Shown: positions 8,592-17,346 of the stretch, piece after piece
How positions within the stretch are numbered: position 1 is the first letter of the stretch
Layout: each line of letters opens with the position of its first letter
Assembly (NCBI RefSeq): GCF_004349195.1
Contig: NZ_SMLG01000010.1
Location: 1 to 64,000, forward strand
DNA length: 64,000 bases
Source of the DNA: Flavobacterium rhamnosiphilum
Lineage (GTDB): Bacteria > Bacteroidota > Bacteroidia > Flavobacteriales > Flavobacteriaceae
Reading direction: 5' to 3'
The notes under the pieces: model-generated
The model's input: the letters and a program-made list of their open reading frames with translations, nothing else
Databases searched by the model: none
Told to the model about the DNA's origin: nothing
Program-made: the position numbers and the translations under genes

Positions 8592-9590
8592 ATGAAAAAC
8601 AGCATGGCTACACTATCCATCACCTATCGAGAGGCTTTAAATCAAAGTCTTCGCGAAGCATTGCAAAATGACGAACGCGTTTTTTTGATGGGCGAAGATG
8701 TGGGTCGCTATGGTGGCGCTTTTGCGGTAAGCAAAGGATTATTACAGGAATTTGGAAAAGACCGCATTATGGATGTACCCCTATTCGAAGCGGGCTTTGT
8801 GGGAGCCGGAATTGGAGCGGCAATGGCTGGTATGAAACCTATTATTGAAATAATGACAGTTAATTTCAGTTTATTGGCTATGGACCAAATCGTGAACAAT
8901 GCGGCTACCTTACAGCACATGTCGGGCGGACAATTGAATGTTCCTATCATTATACGAATGGGAAGCGGTATTGGACGCCAGTTGGGAGCACAACATTCGC
9001 ATAGTTGGGAACCCTTTTATGCACACATTCCAGGATTAATTGTTTTGTCCGTGGGAACGCATGAGGATGCGAGAAGTATGCTACATGCCGCCTTGCTAAG
9101 TCCTGATCCTGTGCTACTGTTTGAATATACGATGCTGCTTAATCTAGAAAAAGAGATAGCGACTGATTTGCCAATTGCCTCTCTCTCTAAAGCCAAAGTG
9201 TTACGAGAAGGAAAAGACATTTCGATTATCACCTACGGAACAGGAGTGTATAAAAGTTTAGAGGCTGCTGCCGAATTAGCTACCGTTGGAATTGATGCTG
9301 AAGTCATTGATTTACGGGTTTTACGGCCATTGGATGAGTTCACTTTCTTGGCTTCAATAGCCAAAACGCATCGGGTATTAATAGTCGAAGATGCTTGGCG
9401 TTCCGTGAGTATTTCTTCGGAAGTGAGCGCTCGGATTATGGAAAACGGATTTTATGATTTGGATGCTCCCGTACAACGATTGTGCGGCATTGAAGTCCCT
9501 ATTCCCTACCCTGCCCATTTGGAAGAAGCAGCTATTCCTCAAAAAAGTGATATTATAAATGCAGTAAAAAAAATGATCTATCGGAATTGA
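8592..9590 (+). CDS. pdhB: Pyruvate/2-oxo acid dehydrogenase E1 beta subunit
   Basis: The 332-residue beta subunit pairs with the alpha subunit encoded at 7287-8246 to form the E1 heterotetramer. Recognisable motifs are [36 protein letters not shown], and the transketolase C-terminal segment with [13 protein letters not shown] and [13 protein letters not shown]. Length agrees with PdhB and AcoB proteins (about 325-340). The frame is open from a TTG at 8580, but ATG 8592 or ATG 8604 is more likely. I chose 8592. The 12-base gap after the zinc-ribbon gene supports one operon. Confidence 0.9.
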   Translation: MKNSMATLSITYREALNQSLREALQNDERVFLMGEDVGRYGGAFAVSKGLLQEFGKDRIMDVPLFEAGFVGAGIGAAMAGMKPIIEIMTVNFSLLAMDQIVNNAATLQHMSGGQLNVPIIIRMGSGIGRQLGAQHSHSWEPFYAHIPGLIVLSVGTHEDARSMLHAALLSPDPVLLFEYTMLLNLEKEIATDLPIASLSKAKVLREGKDISIITYGTGVYKSLEAAAELATVGIDAEVIDLRVLRPLDEFTFLASIAKTHRVLIVEDAWRSVSISSEVSARIMENGFYDLDAPVQRLCGIEVPIPYPAHLEEAAIPQKSDIINAVKKMIYRN

Positions 9591-9772
9591 TTTTTTAAGA
9601 AGAATTACTGATTCGGGAAGAAACTAAAGCATCCATTTAATCCTTAATCACACTGATTAAAAAGAGTTTAGTTCCATTAAATTAAAAATAAGAATTGAAA
9701 TTCCAGAAACAGGTTTACGAAAAAATCACTATCTTAACATGTATTTTTTTTAGAAATGAAAAACAACAAAAA

Positions 9773-10768
9773 ATGAAAGTATTAGTCTATAGTATATTTG
9801 GTTTTGATAAAGCTTTTCTGGAAAAAGCAGCACATGGTAATCACGAATTAGTTTTTACGGAGCAGCCCTTGAATGAAAGTACCGTACACCTTGCTAAAGG
9901 ATTTGATGCGGTTTCACTTTTTACTTCTGATGATGCTTCGGAAGCAGTATTGCAAAAACTATATACTTGTGGCATCAAATATATTGCCCTGCGCTCCGTA
10001 GGTTACGATCATGTTGATTTGGCCAGAGCAAAATCATTAGCGATAAAAGTGGCAAATGTTCCTGCTTATTCGCCTTATGCCATTGCTGAACTAGCCGTAG
10101 CCTTGTTATTGGCCCTAAACCGAAAACTGGTTTTAGGTCAGACGCTAATGCAAATTGGCGATTATCGTTTGGATCATTTAGTGGGTTTTGATTTACATGG
10201 AAAGACAATAGGCATCGTAGGAACTGGAAAAATAGGCGCTGCTTTTGCAAGAATTATGCATGGTTTTGGCTGTGAAATTTTAGCCTTTGATATTGAGGAG
10301 AATAAGGAACTTATGGATGAAATTCCTATTACTTATGTTTCACTCGAAGATTTATGCGCCACTGCTGATGTGATATCTGTTCATTATCTGCTCAATGGAG
10401 CAACAAACCATCTGTTCAACAAAAGTACTTTTGCACTAATGAAAAAAGGGGTGATTTTTATTAATACTGCTCGTGGAGGAATCGTAAACACCAAAGATTT
10501 ATTAGAAGCTATCGAAAATAAAACCATTGGAGCTGCCGGCTTAGATGTTTACGAAAAAGAGAAACCTATTTTTTTTCAAGATCATACTGATTCTCCAATA
10601 CATGATAACTTGTTTTTAAAACTTCGCTCCCATCCTAATGTAATGATTACCGGACATCAAGGTTTTTTGACAAATGAAGCATTAGAAGGAATTGCACACA
10701 CTACGATTGCTAATTTGAATGCTTGGACCTACAATGGTATTTCCGGAAATGAAATAAACAATTTCTAA
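9773..10768 (+). CDS. ldhA: D-lactate dehydrogenase (2-hydroxyacid dehydrogenase)
   Basis: The 331-residue enzyme should reduce pyruvate to D-lactate with NADH. The Rossmann motif GIVGTGKIGAAFA is near residue 150. The catalytic Arg lies in NTARGGIVN, the Glu in GLDVYEKE, and the His in MITGHQGFLTNEAL. The N-terminal MKVLVYSIFGFDKAF and the SVGYDHVDL segment are typical of the LdhA group rather than of phosphoglycerate dehydrogenases. The frame extends upstream to 9695, but ATG 9773 gives the family N-terminus and the upstream codons look non-coding. With PEP synthase and pyruvate dehydrogenase E1 nearby, it supports a pyruvate-handling role for the cluster. Confidence 0.9.
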   Translation: MKVLVYSIFGFDKAFLEKAAHGNHELVFTEQPLNESTVHLAKGFDAVSLFTSDDASEAVLQKLYTCGIKYIALRSVGYDHVDLARAKSLAIKVANVPAYSPYAIAELAVALLLALNRKLVLGQTLMQIGDYRLDHLVGFDLHGKTIGIVGTGKIGAAFARIMHGFGCEILAFDIEENKELMDEIPITYVSLEDLCATADVISVHYLLNGATNHLFNKSTFALMKKGVIFINTARGGIVNTKDLLEAIENKTIGAAGLDVYEKEKPIFFQDHTDSPIHDNLFLKLRSHPNVMITGHQGFLTNEALEGIAHTTIANLNAWTYNGISGNEINNF

Positions 10769-10826
10769 ATTGTTTATGGTTAATTTATTCTAACCATGCT
10801 ATCGTCAATGGCGTTAAAATTAAAAA

Positions 10827-10926
10827 ATGAAAGAATCATTTAAAATAGGGAATATAGCAGGGATTGGTATATTTACAGATTAGACTTTTCCATACTTATT
10901 TCCTTTATCGTTTTCTTTACCAATCC
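10827..10926 (+). pseudogene. Remnant of an M50 protease N-terminus
   Basis: The frame MKESFKIGNIAGIGIFTD followed by TAG matches the start of the intact M50 protease at 11545 (MKGSLKLGKIAGIAIFIHW), with the stop where the intact gene has a Trp codon. After a frame change, ILISFIVFFTN resembles LLILFIIFVNY of the intact protein. Only about 33 codons survive, and a DUF2784 gene begins four bases later. This looks like a decayed second copy of the protease gene, cut by insertion of, or recombination with, the DUF2784 gene. Confidence 0.7.
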
Positions 10927-10929
10927 GTT

Positions 10930-11325
10930 ATGGGTAAACTTATTCTTCATATTATCGATTATTTTTTTATTGTATTTCATACCGTTCTTATCTTGTTCAA
11001 CGTGCTTGGCTGGATTGTTCCGCGATGGAGATCTGCAAATTTAATTACATTATCACTTACAGTATTTTCGTGGTTTATAATGGGGATTTGGTACGGTTTG
11101 GGCTATTGCCCGTTTACAGATTGGCATTGGAAAGTGCGTGAACTTTTAGGCTACCATGATGAAAGCAATTCTTATATCCATTTTCTTATTCTAAAAATAA
11201 CCGGAATTAGGCTGTCGGAAAGTTTGGTTGACGTTGCAACAGTAATTATTTTTTTTACTGCGTATTTTATCAGTATTTATTTTGCAGTAAAGAAAAGAAT
11301 GTTGAAGCGAAAGTTAAAAAAATGA
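10930..11325 (+). CDS. DUF2784-like integral membrane protein
   Basis: The predicted protein has 131 residues from ATG 10930. Four hydrophobic segments are visible (about 3-24, 36-56, a short central one, and 100-120). The central part VLGWIVPRWRS followed by WYGLGYCPFTDWHW resembles the DUF2784 family of small membrane proteins with a conserved Cys-Pro motif. Function is unknown. The frame runs upstream to 10864, but that part overlaps the M50 remnant, so the internal ATG is preferred. It lies between the M50 remnant and the intact M50 gene. Confidence 0.7.
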   Translation: MGKLILHIIDYFFIVFHTVLILFNVLGWIVPRWRSANLITLSLTVFSWFIMGIWYGLGYCPFTDWHWKVRELLGYHDESNSYIHFLILKITGIRLSESLVDVATVIIFFTAYFISIYFAVKKRMLKRKLKK

Positions 11326-11544
11326 TATTCCTCCTATTGTAGTTTTCTTATGCTCTGCATTTGAAAAAATAATTTTCATTTTCAAACTCCAATTTCTCTA
11401 ATTCTTCAAAAAAAATGTTGTAATTTAGTACAAGTTGTGCCTGCCCCCTTTCTTCTTGCATAGACTACAATTTATTGATTTTTAATTATTTGCATATTTT
11501 TTTTCTAATCCTACTATAATAAATAGTATTAAAAATTCAAAAAA

Positions 11545-12648
11545 ATGAAAGGATCATTAAAACTCGGAAAAATAGCAGGTATCGCAATATTTATACACTG
11601 GACATTCACATTACTTATTCTGTTTATCATTTTCGTTAACTACAAATCAGGTCAAAATGCCACACAAATAATATGGTCTGTCGTATTTATTTTAACTATT
11701 TTTATTACTATTTTATTACACGAACTGGGGCATGCTTTAGCCGCAAAAAATTATAACATAAAAACCAAAGATATCACCCTTTTACCCATTGGCGGATTGG
11801 CCAGACTAGAGCGGATACCTGAAAAACCTTTGGAAGAATTAATAGTCGCTTTTGCCGGACCTTTGGTAAATATCATATTGGCCTTTATTACGGGAATTTT
11901 CATTACCATTCCTGACACTTCGGAGCAATTAATGGCGGAGTTATCTAATGGCGTAAACGCGAATAATTTCTTTCTCAATTTTTTTTTAGTCAATTTCTGG
12001 TTGGCAATTTTCAATTTAATCCCAGCTTTTCCTATGGATGGCGGCAGAATATTACGCGCTTTATTATCGTTTAAATTACAAAGACATGTTGCGACAAGAA
12101 TTTCGGCACGAATAGGACAACTATTGGCAATGGGATTTATCATTTTTGGATTTTTCACTTCCCCTTTTTTAATTTTTATAGGTATTTTTGTCATTATCGG
12201 AGCTCAAGTTGAAGCTGATTATACCGAGTCTAAGTTCTTCTTGAAAGGCTTCAAAGTCCATGATGTTATAATGAAACAGTATCCAACGATGGATGCAAAT
12301 GATACCGTAAAAACAGCGGTTGAATTGGTATTGGACAGTCAAAACAAGAATTTTTTGATCACTGAAAATGGTATTCCGGTTGGAACGTTGAATCGAGACC
12401 AAATTATTATGGCACTTTCTAAAAAAGGAGACGATGAATTTGTTTACAATGTTATGGATCGAAATTTGGTTTACCTCGACAGTGATTCCCTTTTGGAAAA
12501 CGTTTTTGAACTGATACAACTCAATAAATCAAGATTAATGCTTGTTATGGAGAACAATGAACTCGCTGGTACTTTGGATGTTGAAAACCTTATGGAATTC
12601 CTTTTAATTAAAGAAGTAAAAATAAATAAAGCCCATGATGAAAAGTAA
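11545..12648 (+). CDS. Site-2 protease family M50 with C-terminal CBS pair
   Basis: This 367-residue membrane metalloprotease has the HEXXH zinc site HELGHALAA with His59, Glu60 and His63. The third ligand, Asp165, is in NLIPAFPMDGGRIL. Around these lie six hydrophobic segments up to about residue 225. Residues 235-360 form a tandem CBS module, which in related proteins binds adenine nucleotides and may tie activity to energy state. The family cleaves transmembrane substrates such as anti-sigma factors, and none is encoded next door. The last 14 bases overlap the phospholipase D gene, indicating translational coupling. A decayed copy of its N-terminus is at 10827-10926. Confidence 0.9.
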   Translation: MKGSLKLGKIAGIAIFIHWTFTLLILFIIFVNYKSGQNATQIIWSVVFILTIFITILLHELGHALAAKNYNIKTKDITLLPIGGLARLERIPEKPLEELIVAFAGPLVNIILAFITGIFITIPDTSEQLMAELSNGVNANNFFLNFFLVNFWLAIFNLIPAFPMDGGRILRALLSFKLQRHVATRISARIGQLLAMGFIIFGFFTSPFLIFIGIFVIIGAQVEADYTESKFFLKGFKVHDVIMKQYPTMDANDTVKTAVELVLDSQNKNFLITENGIPVGTLNRDQIIMALSKKGDDEFVYNVMDRNLVYLDSDSLLENVFELIQLNKSRLMLVMENNELAGTLDVENLMEFLLIKEVKINKAHDEK

Positions 12649-13789
12649 AAATAGCCTTATTGTTCCAAAAAATCTGGAGCTTGTCTACAGCGGCGAAGAT
12701 TATTTTTCTCGATTAGAAGCTATTATTCGTAATTCACAGTTTGAAATTCACATGCAAATGTATCTTTTTGAAAATGATACAACCGGAAATAGAATTATCA
12801 CAGCATTAAAAGAAGCCGCTTCCCGTAACGTTCAAATTTATGTCCTTTTGGATGGCTTGGGATCTTTATCATTTCCTTCCGAGACAATAAAAGAAATGAG
12901 GCAAAGTGGCATAAACATTCGTTTTTTTGCCCCTTTATTTTCAACCTATACCTTTTATATTGGCAGAAGATTGCATCGAAAAGTTATTGTTACTGATGCA
13001 AAAACGGTCCTAATTGGTGGCATAAATATAGCCGATAAGTACTGTGGTTCGGCTACCGAAGCTCCTTGGTTGGACTATGCCGTTCAATTAAACGGAGAAA
13101 TTGCCCAACCGCTTCAAAAATTGTGTGCCGATATTTATTTTAAAAAAAGACGCCTGCAAAACAAAAAAATAAAATCTTCCTTTCCTGTTCAGGAAGATGC
13201 CATGGTTCGCATCCTTCAGAATGACTGGTTAAAGGGAAAAAACGAAATTTGTGATGCCTACATAAAATCCATTCGAAATGCGAAAAAAGAAATAATTATT
13301 GTGGGAAGTTATTTTCTGCCTGGGATTCGAATCATTCGAGCCTTGAAAAAAGCATCCAAAAACAAGGTGAAAATTAAATTAATTCTTTCCGGAAAATCAG
13401 ATTTACCGCTGACAAGGCGCGCCACTTGCTTTCTCTATGGCAAACTCCTTAACTATAATATTGAATTATACGAATGGAACCAATCTATCTTACATGGAAA
13501 AGTGGCGGTAATAGACGGCAATTGGACTACAATAGGTTCTTTTAATCTGAATAATTTAAGTTCGTACGGAAGCCTTGAAATGAATGTTGAAATAAATTCT
13601 GCTTTACTTTCTAAAATGTTTCAAAAACAACTCATCGAAATTATTGCTCAATGCCAAAACATAACGCTTAACTCGCTAAAAACAAAGAACAATCTGTTTA
13701 CGAAAACCATCAACTTTCTTTCGTATTGCATAACCAGAATAATAGAAATAATTGTCACGTACACTCCCTACAAGCGATTCAATAATTGA
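12635..13789 (+). CDS. Phospholipase D-type protein, cardiolipin synthase-like
   Basis: The 384-residue protein contains two HKD motifs, the hallmark of the PLD superfamily. His114, Lys116 and Asp121 lie in LHRKVIVTDAKTVLIGG, and His287 opens HGKVAVIDGNWTTIGS. It lacks the N-terminal transmembrane pair of ClsA, so it resembles ClsB-type cardiolipin synthases. A nuclease-like PLD role is possible but less likely given the spacing and the membrane-lipid-type C-terminus. Start codons at 12635 and 12638 both overlap the upstream protease gene. It is the last intact gene before the retron locus. A lipid-remodelling role would fit the stress-type neighbourhood. Confidence 0.85.
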   Translation: MMKSKNSLIVPKNLELVYSGEDYFSRLEAIIRNSQFEIHMQMYLFENDTTGNRIITALKEAASRNVQIYVLLDGLGSLSFPSETIKEMRQSGINIRFFAPLFSTYTFYIGRRLHRKVIVTDAKTVLIGGINIADKYCGSATEAPWLDYAVQLNGEIAQPLQKLCADIYFKKRRLQNKKIKSSFPVQEDAMVRILQNDWLKGKNEICDAYIKSIRNAKKEIIIVGSYFLPGIRIIRALKKASKNKVKIKLILSGKSDLPLTRRATCFLYGKLLNYNIELYEWNQSILHGKVAVIDGNWTTIGSFNLNNLSSYGSLEMNVEINSALLSKMFQKQLIEIIAQCQNITLNSLKTKNNLFTKTINFLSYCITRIIEIIVTYTPYKRFNN

Positions 13790-13976
13790 TTTTTAGAAAA
13801 TAATAATTACCGTTTTTATTCCAAAACAGAAAAAGCGTATTCTGTTTCCAAAAGTAAATTATTATTGAAAAAATTATCACTATTAGTACTGTTAATAAAA
13901 TATTTTTAATTAACTTTATATGTGCTTTTAAACTATTTAAAACACTAACATATAGCACTTTATAAACTAACAAACA

Positions 13977-14102
13977 ATGGAACCACACCGAATAAAAACT
14001 AAAAAAAAAGAGGATTGGATTCAAAAAGATTTGGAGAGTAAAATTCCCAAATTAAGCAGTAAAACATTGTTTATTCCCAGTCAGGATGAATTATTTTTCT
14101 AG
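13977..14102 (+). CDS. Small hypothetical protein (41 aa) before the retron RNA
   Basis: A short frame starts at ATG 13977 and stops at TAG 14100-14102, 14 bases before the proposed a1 arm of the retron RNA. The product is strongly basic at the N-terminus (MEPHRIKTKKKEDW) and ends in SQDELFF. I do not recognise it. It may be a small retron-associated protein, a decayed gene end, or chance. Its closeness to the ncRNA is the only contextual support. Confidence 0.35.
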   Translation: MEPHRIKTKKKEDWIQKDLESKIPKLSSKTLFIPSQDELFF

Positions 14103-14115
14103 TTCATTCCTCAAA

Positions 14116-14285
14116 GAAATTTGTTAGCCTAGGTTAACATCGGAGCCGTGAGTCACTGCTCTGTAATTGAATGTTCTTTCAAGCACCAGGTTTAAAAGAT
14201 TCTCCGCAGAGCTTCGAACTTTTAAACCGGTATTCTTAATCGGGGTTAGGGACAAAATAGTCCCTACTCCATTAACGATTTAAAC
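14116..14285 (+). ncRNA. Probable retron msr-msd RNA
   Basis: The 190 bases before the reverse transcriptase gene are rich in hairpins. A candidate a1 arm (14117-14127) can pair with a2 (14271-14281). The sequence TTAGC follows a1, as in known retrons, with G14127 a candidate branching guanosine. Hairpins in order are GTTAGCC/GGTTAAC (14123-14138), GAGC..GCTC with GTGA/TCAC (about 14143-14161), TTGAA/TTCAA (14167-14182), and a long msd-like stem pairing 14186-14198 with 14219-14230 (GGTTTAAAAG/CTTTTAAACC, ten perfect pairs). The last is TAGGGAC/GTCCCTA around 14247-14266. The layout a1-msr-msd-a2-RT is the standard retron order. Exact ends are inferred. Confidence 0.65.
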
Positions 14286-14288
14286 GCT

Positions 14289-15350
14289 ATGGATTTTGCA
14301 CAGTACAAAGATACCTTTACAGATAAATCCCATAAAATAGGATATTCCCTGCCTAACATTCAACGTTGTCTGGATTATGCCGAAGTTTTATTTTCACATG
14401 AAGTACCTATTATTTATAATCCAACCCATTTATCGCTTTTGGTGGGATACAAAAAAGAATACTTAAAAAAAGCGGCTGTTTATCCCCGCTATTTTTATCG
14501 TGATTTTGAGATTGCAAAAAAAAATGGCACAAAGAGACTTATTTCAGAGCCACTTCCCAGTTTGAAAGAAATCCAGATCTGGATTCTGAAAAATATCCTC
14601 AATAAAGTTCCCATCAGCCCTTTTGCGAAAGCATACAAAACCAATGTAAGCCTTATTGAAAACCTGAAATTCCATAAAAATCAACCTAAAGTATTTACAT
14701 TGGACTTAGAAAATTTTTTCCAATCTATTACTATTAAATTAGTTGAAAAAGAATTTCATCAATTGGGCTATTCAAAAATGGTATCGAGACTGCTTTCAAA
14801 ATTGTGTACCCGAGACAAAACTTTGCCTCAAGGCGCACCTACGAGTCCGTATCTTTCAAATTTGATTTTTAAAGATGCCGATGCCCAGATTGCCACTTAC
14901 TGCAAACTGCATAAAATAAGATACACCCGTTATGCTGACGACATGAGCTTTTCCGGTGATTTTGACGAGAATAAGTTACTCCATAAAATAATTGAAATTG
15001 TTGAAAAACTAAACCTTCGCATCAATAAAAACAAGACTAAACTCATGACGTCCAATACCCGTCAAACCGTCACAGGTATTGTGGTCAATGAAAAACCACA
15101 AGTTGTATTTCACAAACGCAATGATTTGAGACAAGCCATGTATTATATCAAGAAATTTGGTTTCGAGGAACACCGCGAATACAAAGAAATCAACCAAAAA
15201 AATTATCTCGAACATTTGTTAGGGAAAATCAATTTTGTATTGCAAATAAATCCAAAAGACATCGAGTTTTTAGAATACAAATCTATACTGAAAGACCTAA
15301 AAAAGAAACAGGATTTAAAAGCTATGGAGGACGAATTATTACCAATATAG
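14289..15350 (+). CDS. Retron-type reverse transcriptase
   Basis: The 353-residue RT should use the adjacent RNA as primer and template to make msDNA. Visible motifs are the fingers region (TKRLISEPLPSLKEIQIWIL), FTLDLENFFQSI (first catalytic Asp), LPQGAPTSPYLSNL, and the catalytic YADD at residues 215-218. The VTG motif at 261-263 (TVTGIVVN) is a retron-RT hallmark. ENLKFH stands where retrons have NAxxH. Length is typical of stand-alone retron RTs with no fused effector. Known retrons act in phage defence with a partner protein. No recognised effector is adjacent: upstream are a 41-aa frame and a PLD-type enzyme, downstream is YceI. A hairpin terminator follows. Confidence 0.9.
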   Translation: MDFAQYKDTFTDKSHKIGYSLPNIQRCLDYAEVLFSHEVPIIYNPTHLSLLVGYKKEYLKKAAVYPRYFYRDFEIAKKNGTKRLISEPLPSLKEIQIWILKNILNKVPISPFAKAYKTNVSLIENLKFHKNQPKVFTLDLENFFQSITIKLVEKEFHQLGYSKMVSRLLSKLCTRDKTLPQGAPTSPYLSNLIFKDADAQIATYCKLHKIRYTRYADDMSFSGDFDENKLLHKIIEIVEKLNLRINKNKTKLMTSNTRQTVTGIVVNEKPQVVFHKRNDLRQAMYYIKKFGFEEHREYKEINQKNYLEHLLGKINFVLQINPKDIEFLEYKSILKDLKKKQDLKAMEDELLPI

Positions 15351-15385
15351 GAATTGAAAAATATTCTTGTACAGCACTTTTCTAT

Positions 15386-15414
15386 AAAAACTCATTTTAG
15401 AGTTTTTTTTTATT
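15386..15414 (+). terminator. Intrinsic terminator of the retron
   Basis: AAAAACTC pairs with GAGTTTTT around a six-base loop and runs into a long T-tract, 36 bases after the RT stop codon. Confidence 0.75.
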
Positions 15415-15460
15415 TATAACTATCTGAAATAAAGCTATTTATTATTATTTAATCCTGGAA

Positions 15461-15478
15461 ATTAATTAAATTTGATAG
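15461..15478 (+). promoter_or_regulatory. yceI promoter with shared 18-mer
   Basis: The box TAAATTTG (15467-15474) fits the Bacteroidota -7 consensus TAnnTTTG. The surrounding 18 bases match those at 16339-16356 before the DnaJ gene at 17 of 18 positions, which suggests common control of both transcripts. A clear -33 TTTG at normal spacing is not visible. Confidence 0.5.
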
Positions 15479-15599
15479 GTTAAAATGTCTAAAAACCACA
15501 ATCATTTGTGCTATCTCTTTTATACATATTGATAAAAGTGAGATTACAACCTGAGAACGTCTTTATAACCTATCAAATAATTAAAAAAAGTAATACCCC

Positions 15600-16172
15600 A
15601 TGAAAAAAATAACAACCATTATCGCAACACTATTTTTCTCTACTTTTCTACTGGCACAAACAACATGGAAAGCAGATCCGATGCACTCAAAACTTAGTTT
15701 TAGCACTGTGCATCATGGTATTTCAGATATAGCAGGATTATTCAAAAAATTTGAGATAACTGCAACAACTAATAAAACGGATTTCAGTGATGCTGTATTT
15801 GAACTTTCGACTGATGTAGCATCTATTGACACTGAAGTGGAAATGCGGGATAACCATTTACGAAGTGCCGATTTCTTTGACGTAGAAAAATATCCAAAAA
15901 TGACTTTTAAAAGCATCGCTATAAAAAAAATTGGAAAAGACAAATACAAACTTATAGGTACGCTCACATTACACGGAATAACAAAGCCGACAACAATTAC
16001 TATGTGGTATAGAGGAACTATAGTGAATGAACAATCAAAAGCAATTACTGCCGGGTTTCAATTTAGCGGAATTTTAAAGCGTTCTGATTTTAATGTAGGT
16101 ACAAAATTCCCTTCGGCAATGATTAGTGATGAAGTAAAAATTAAAGCAGATTGCGAGTTTATAAAGCAATAA
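15600..16172 (+). CDS. YceI-family periplasmic protein
   Basis: The 190-residue product starts with a signal peptide (residues 1-19, ending in LLAQ). It then has the YceI lipocalin-like fold signature: TTWKADPMHSKLSFSTVHHG at the first strand, MRDNHLRSADFFDVEKYPKMTF in the middle, and LTLHGITKPTTI. YceI proteins bind polyisoprenoids or amphiphilic lipids in the periplasm and are often induced by acid, osmotic or other stress. The gene has its own promoter, sharing a motif with the DnaJ/CbpM operon that follows, and ends at a hairpin. The specific ligand cannot be read from sequence. Confidence 0.92.
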   Translation: MKKITTIIATLFFSTFLLAQTTWKADPMHSKLSFSTVHHGISDIAGLFKKFEITATTNKTDFSDAVFELSTDVASIDTEVEMRDNHLRSADFFDVEKYPKMTFKSIAIKKIGKDKYKLIGTLTLHGITKPTTITMWYRGTIVNEQSKAITAGFQFSGILKRSDFNVGTKFPSAMISDEVKIKADCEFIKQ

Positions 16173-16247
16173 AATCTACTGTTAGATCATAAAGGTCTTG
16201 TCATAATACAGTTCCAAATAATTATATAAAAAACATTTTTTCACCTT

Positions 16248-16292
16248 GAATAGCCCTAAAAGAAGTACCTTTTTTTCAGGGCTATTCCTTTA
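16248..16292 (+). terminator. Hairpin after yceI
   Basis: GAATAGCCCT pairs exactly with AGGGCTATTC across a 20-base loop that contains a T-run. The downstream T-tract is short, so this may be a terminator or an mRNA-stabilising hairpin. Confidence 0.5.
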
Positions 16293-16338
16293 TAAGGAAC
16301 TGAAATAAAACACTTTATTACCATTTTAACATTCAAAA

Positions 16339-16356
16339 ATTGATTAAATTTGATAG
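16339..16356 (+). promoter_or_regulatory. dnaJ/cbpM promoter with shared 18-mer
   Basis: TAAATTTG at 16345-16352 fits the -7 consensus. The 18-mer is the second copy of the motif found before yceI. It places the transcription start about 90 bases before the DnaJ start codon at 16447. Confidence 0.5.
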
Positions 16357-16446
16357 TAGAAATATTCCATTAGTCAATCGTTGTTTTTTTTGTACTTGTG
16401 GATATTAAAAGCAATCATAGTAACAGCAATTATAAAAACAATCCAG

Positions 16447-17346
16447 ATGGCATTTATAGACTATTACAAGATTCTTGAAGTGGATAAAAAGGCAACTGAA
16501 ACCGAGATTAAAAAGGCGTATCGTAAACTGGCCAGAAAATACCATCCTGACTTAAACCCCAACGATAAGGAAGCCGAAAGAAAATTCAAGGAAATCAATG
16601 AGGCCAATGAAGTATTGAGCCATGCCGAGAATCGTAAAAAATATGATGACTACGGTGAAAACTGGCAACATGCGGAGGAATTTGAGAAATCAAAACAACA
16701 ACAGCAGTACCATAGAGGTGGTCAACAGGATGGTTTTGGTGGATTCAGTGGCGGCGGAGATTTTTCAGATTTTTTTGAATCTATGTTTGGTGGTCGCTCA
16801 TCAGGAGGTGGAGGTCGTCGTAGTGCACAGTTTAAAGGGCAGGATTTTAATGCAGAACTGCATCTTGACCTAAAAGACGTGTACACCACCCACAAACGTG
16901 CCTTGACAATTAACGGCAAAAACATTCGGATTACCATTCCAGCCGGAGTAGAGAATGGTCAGCAAATAAAAATCAGCGGACTTGGTGGTGAAGGCGGTGG
17001 CGGTGGACCAAAAGGAGATTTGTACATCACTTTCACTATTGAAAACCATACCAACTTCAAATTAGACAAACATAACCTCTATTCCACCGTTACCTTAGAT
17101 TTATATACTGCCATATTGGGTGGAGACATTACCGCAGATACTTTTGACGGAAAAGTAAAATTAACCGTAAAGCCCGGAACCCAAAATGGAACAAAAGTAA
17201 AACTGAAAGGGAAAGGATTTCCAGTGTATAAAAAGGAAGGGGAATTTGGTGATTTATACATTACCTATCACATCCAAATACCCATAAATCTTTCCGAAAA
17301 AGAAACAGCATTATTTACGGAACTCGCTAAGTTAAGAACGTCATGA
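16447..17346 (+). CDS. cbpA: CbpA-type DnaJ co-chaperone
   Basis: The 299-residue protein has a J domain at residues 1-70, with the HPD triad at 33-35 (KYHPDLNP) that stimulates DnaK ATPase. A Gly/Phe-rich linker follows (about 95-135), then a two-lobe DnaJ C-terminal substrate-binding domain. There is no cysteine-rich zinc finger, so it is a class B (CbpA-like) protein rather than canonical DnaJ. The frame is open from 16381, but ATG 16447 gives the standard [13 protein letters not shown]-terminus. It overlaps the CbpM gene by four bases (ATGA), which fits the known CbpA-CbpM pair in which CbpM inhibits CbpA. Confidence 0.92.
   Translation: MAFIDYYKILEVDKKATETEIKKAYRKLARKYHPDLNPNDKEAERKFKEINEANEVLSHAENRKKYDDYGENWQHAEEFEKSKQQQQYHRGGQQDGFGGFSGGGDFSDFFESMFGGRSSGGGGRRSAQFKGQDFNAELHLDLKDVYTTHKRALTINGKNIRITIPAGVENGQQIKISGLGGEGGGGGPKGDLYITFTIENHTNFKLDKHNLYSTVTLDLYTAILGGDITADTFDGKVKLTVKPGTQNGTKVKLKGKGFPVYKKEGEFGDLYITYHIQIPINLSEKETALFTELAKLRTS

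Noticed and set aside
12635..13789. PLD-type protein as the retron effector
   Set aside because: Motif spacing and length fit a cardiolipin synthase-like enzyme, it is coupled to the M50 protease gene, and about 330 bases separate it from the retron RNA.
13779..14024. An 81-residue hydrophobic frame on the minus strand between the PLD gene and the retron
   Set aside because: It is antisense to AT-rich DNA that readily gives hydrophobic frames, overlaps the PLD stop and the 41-aa frame, and has no promoter or family signal.
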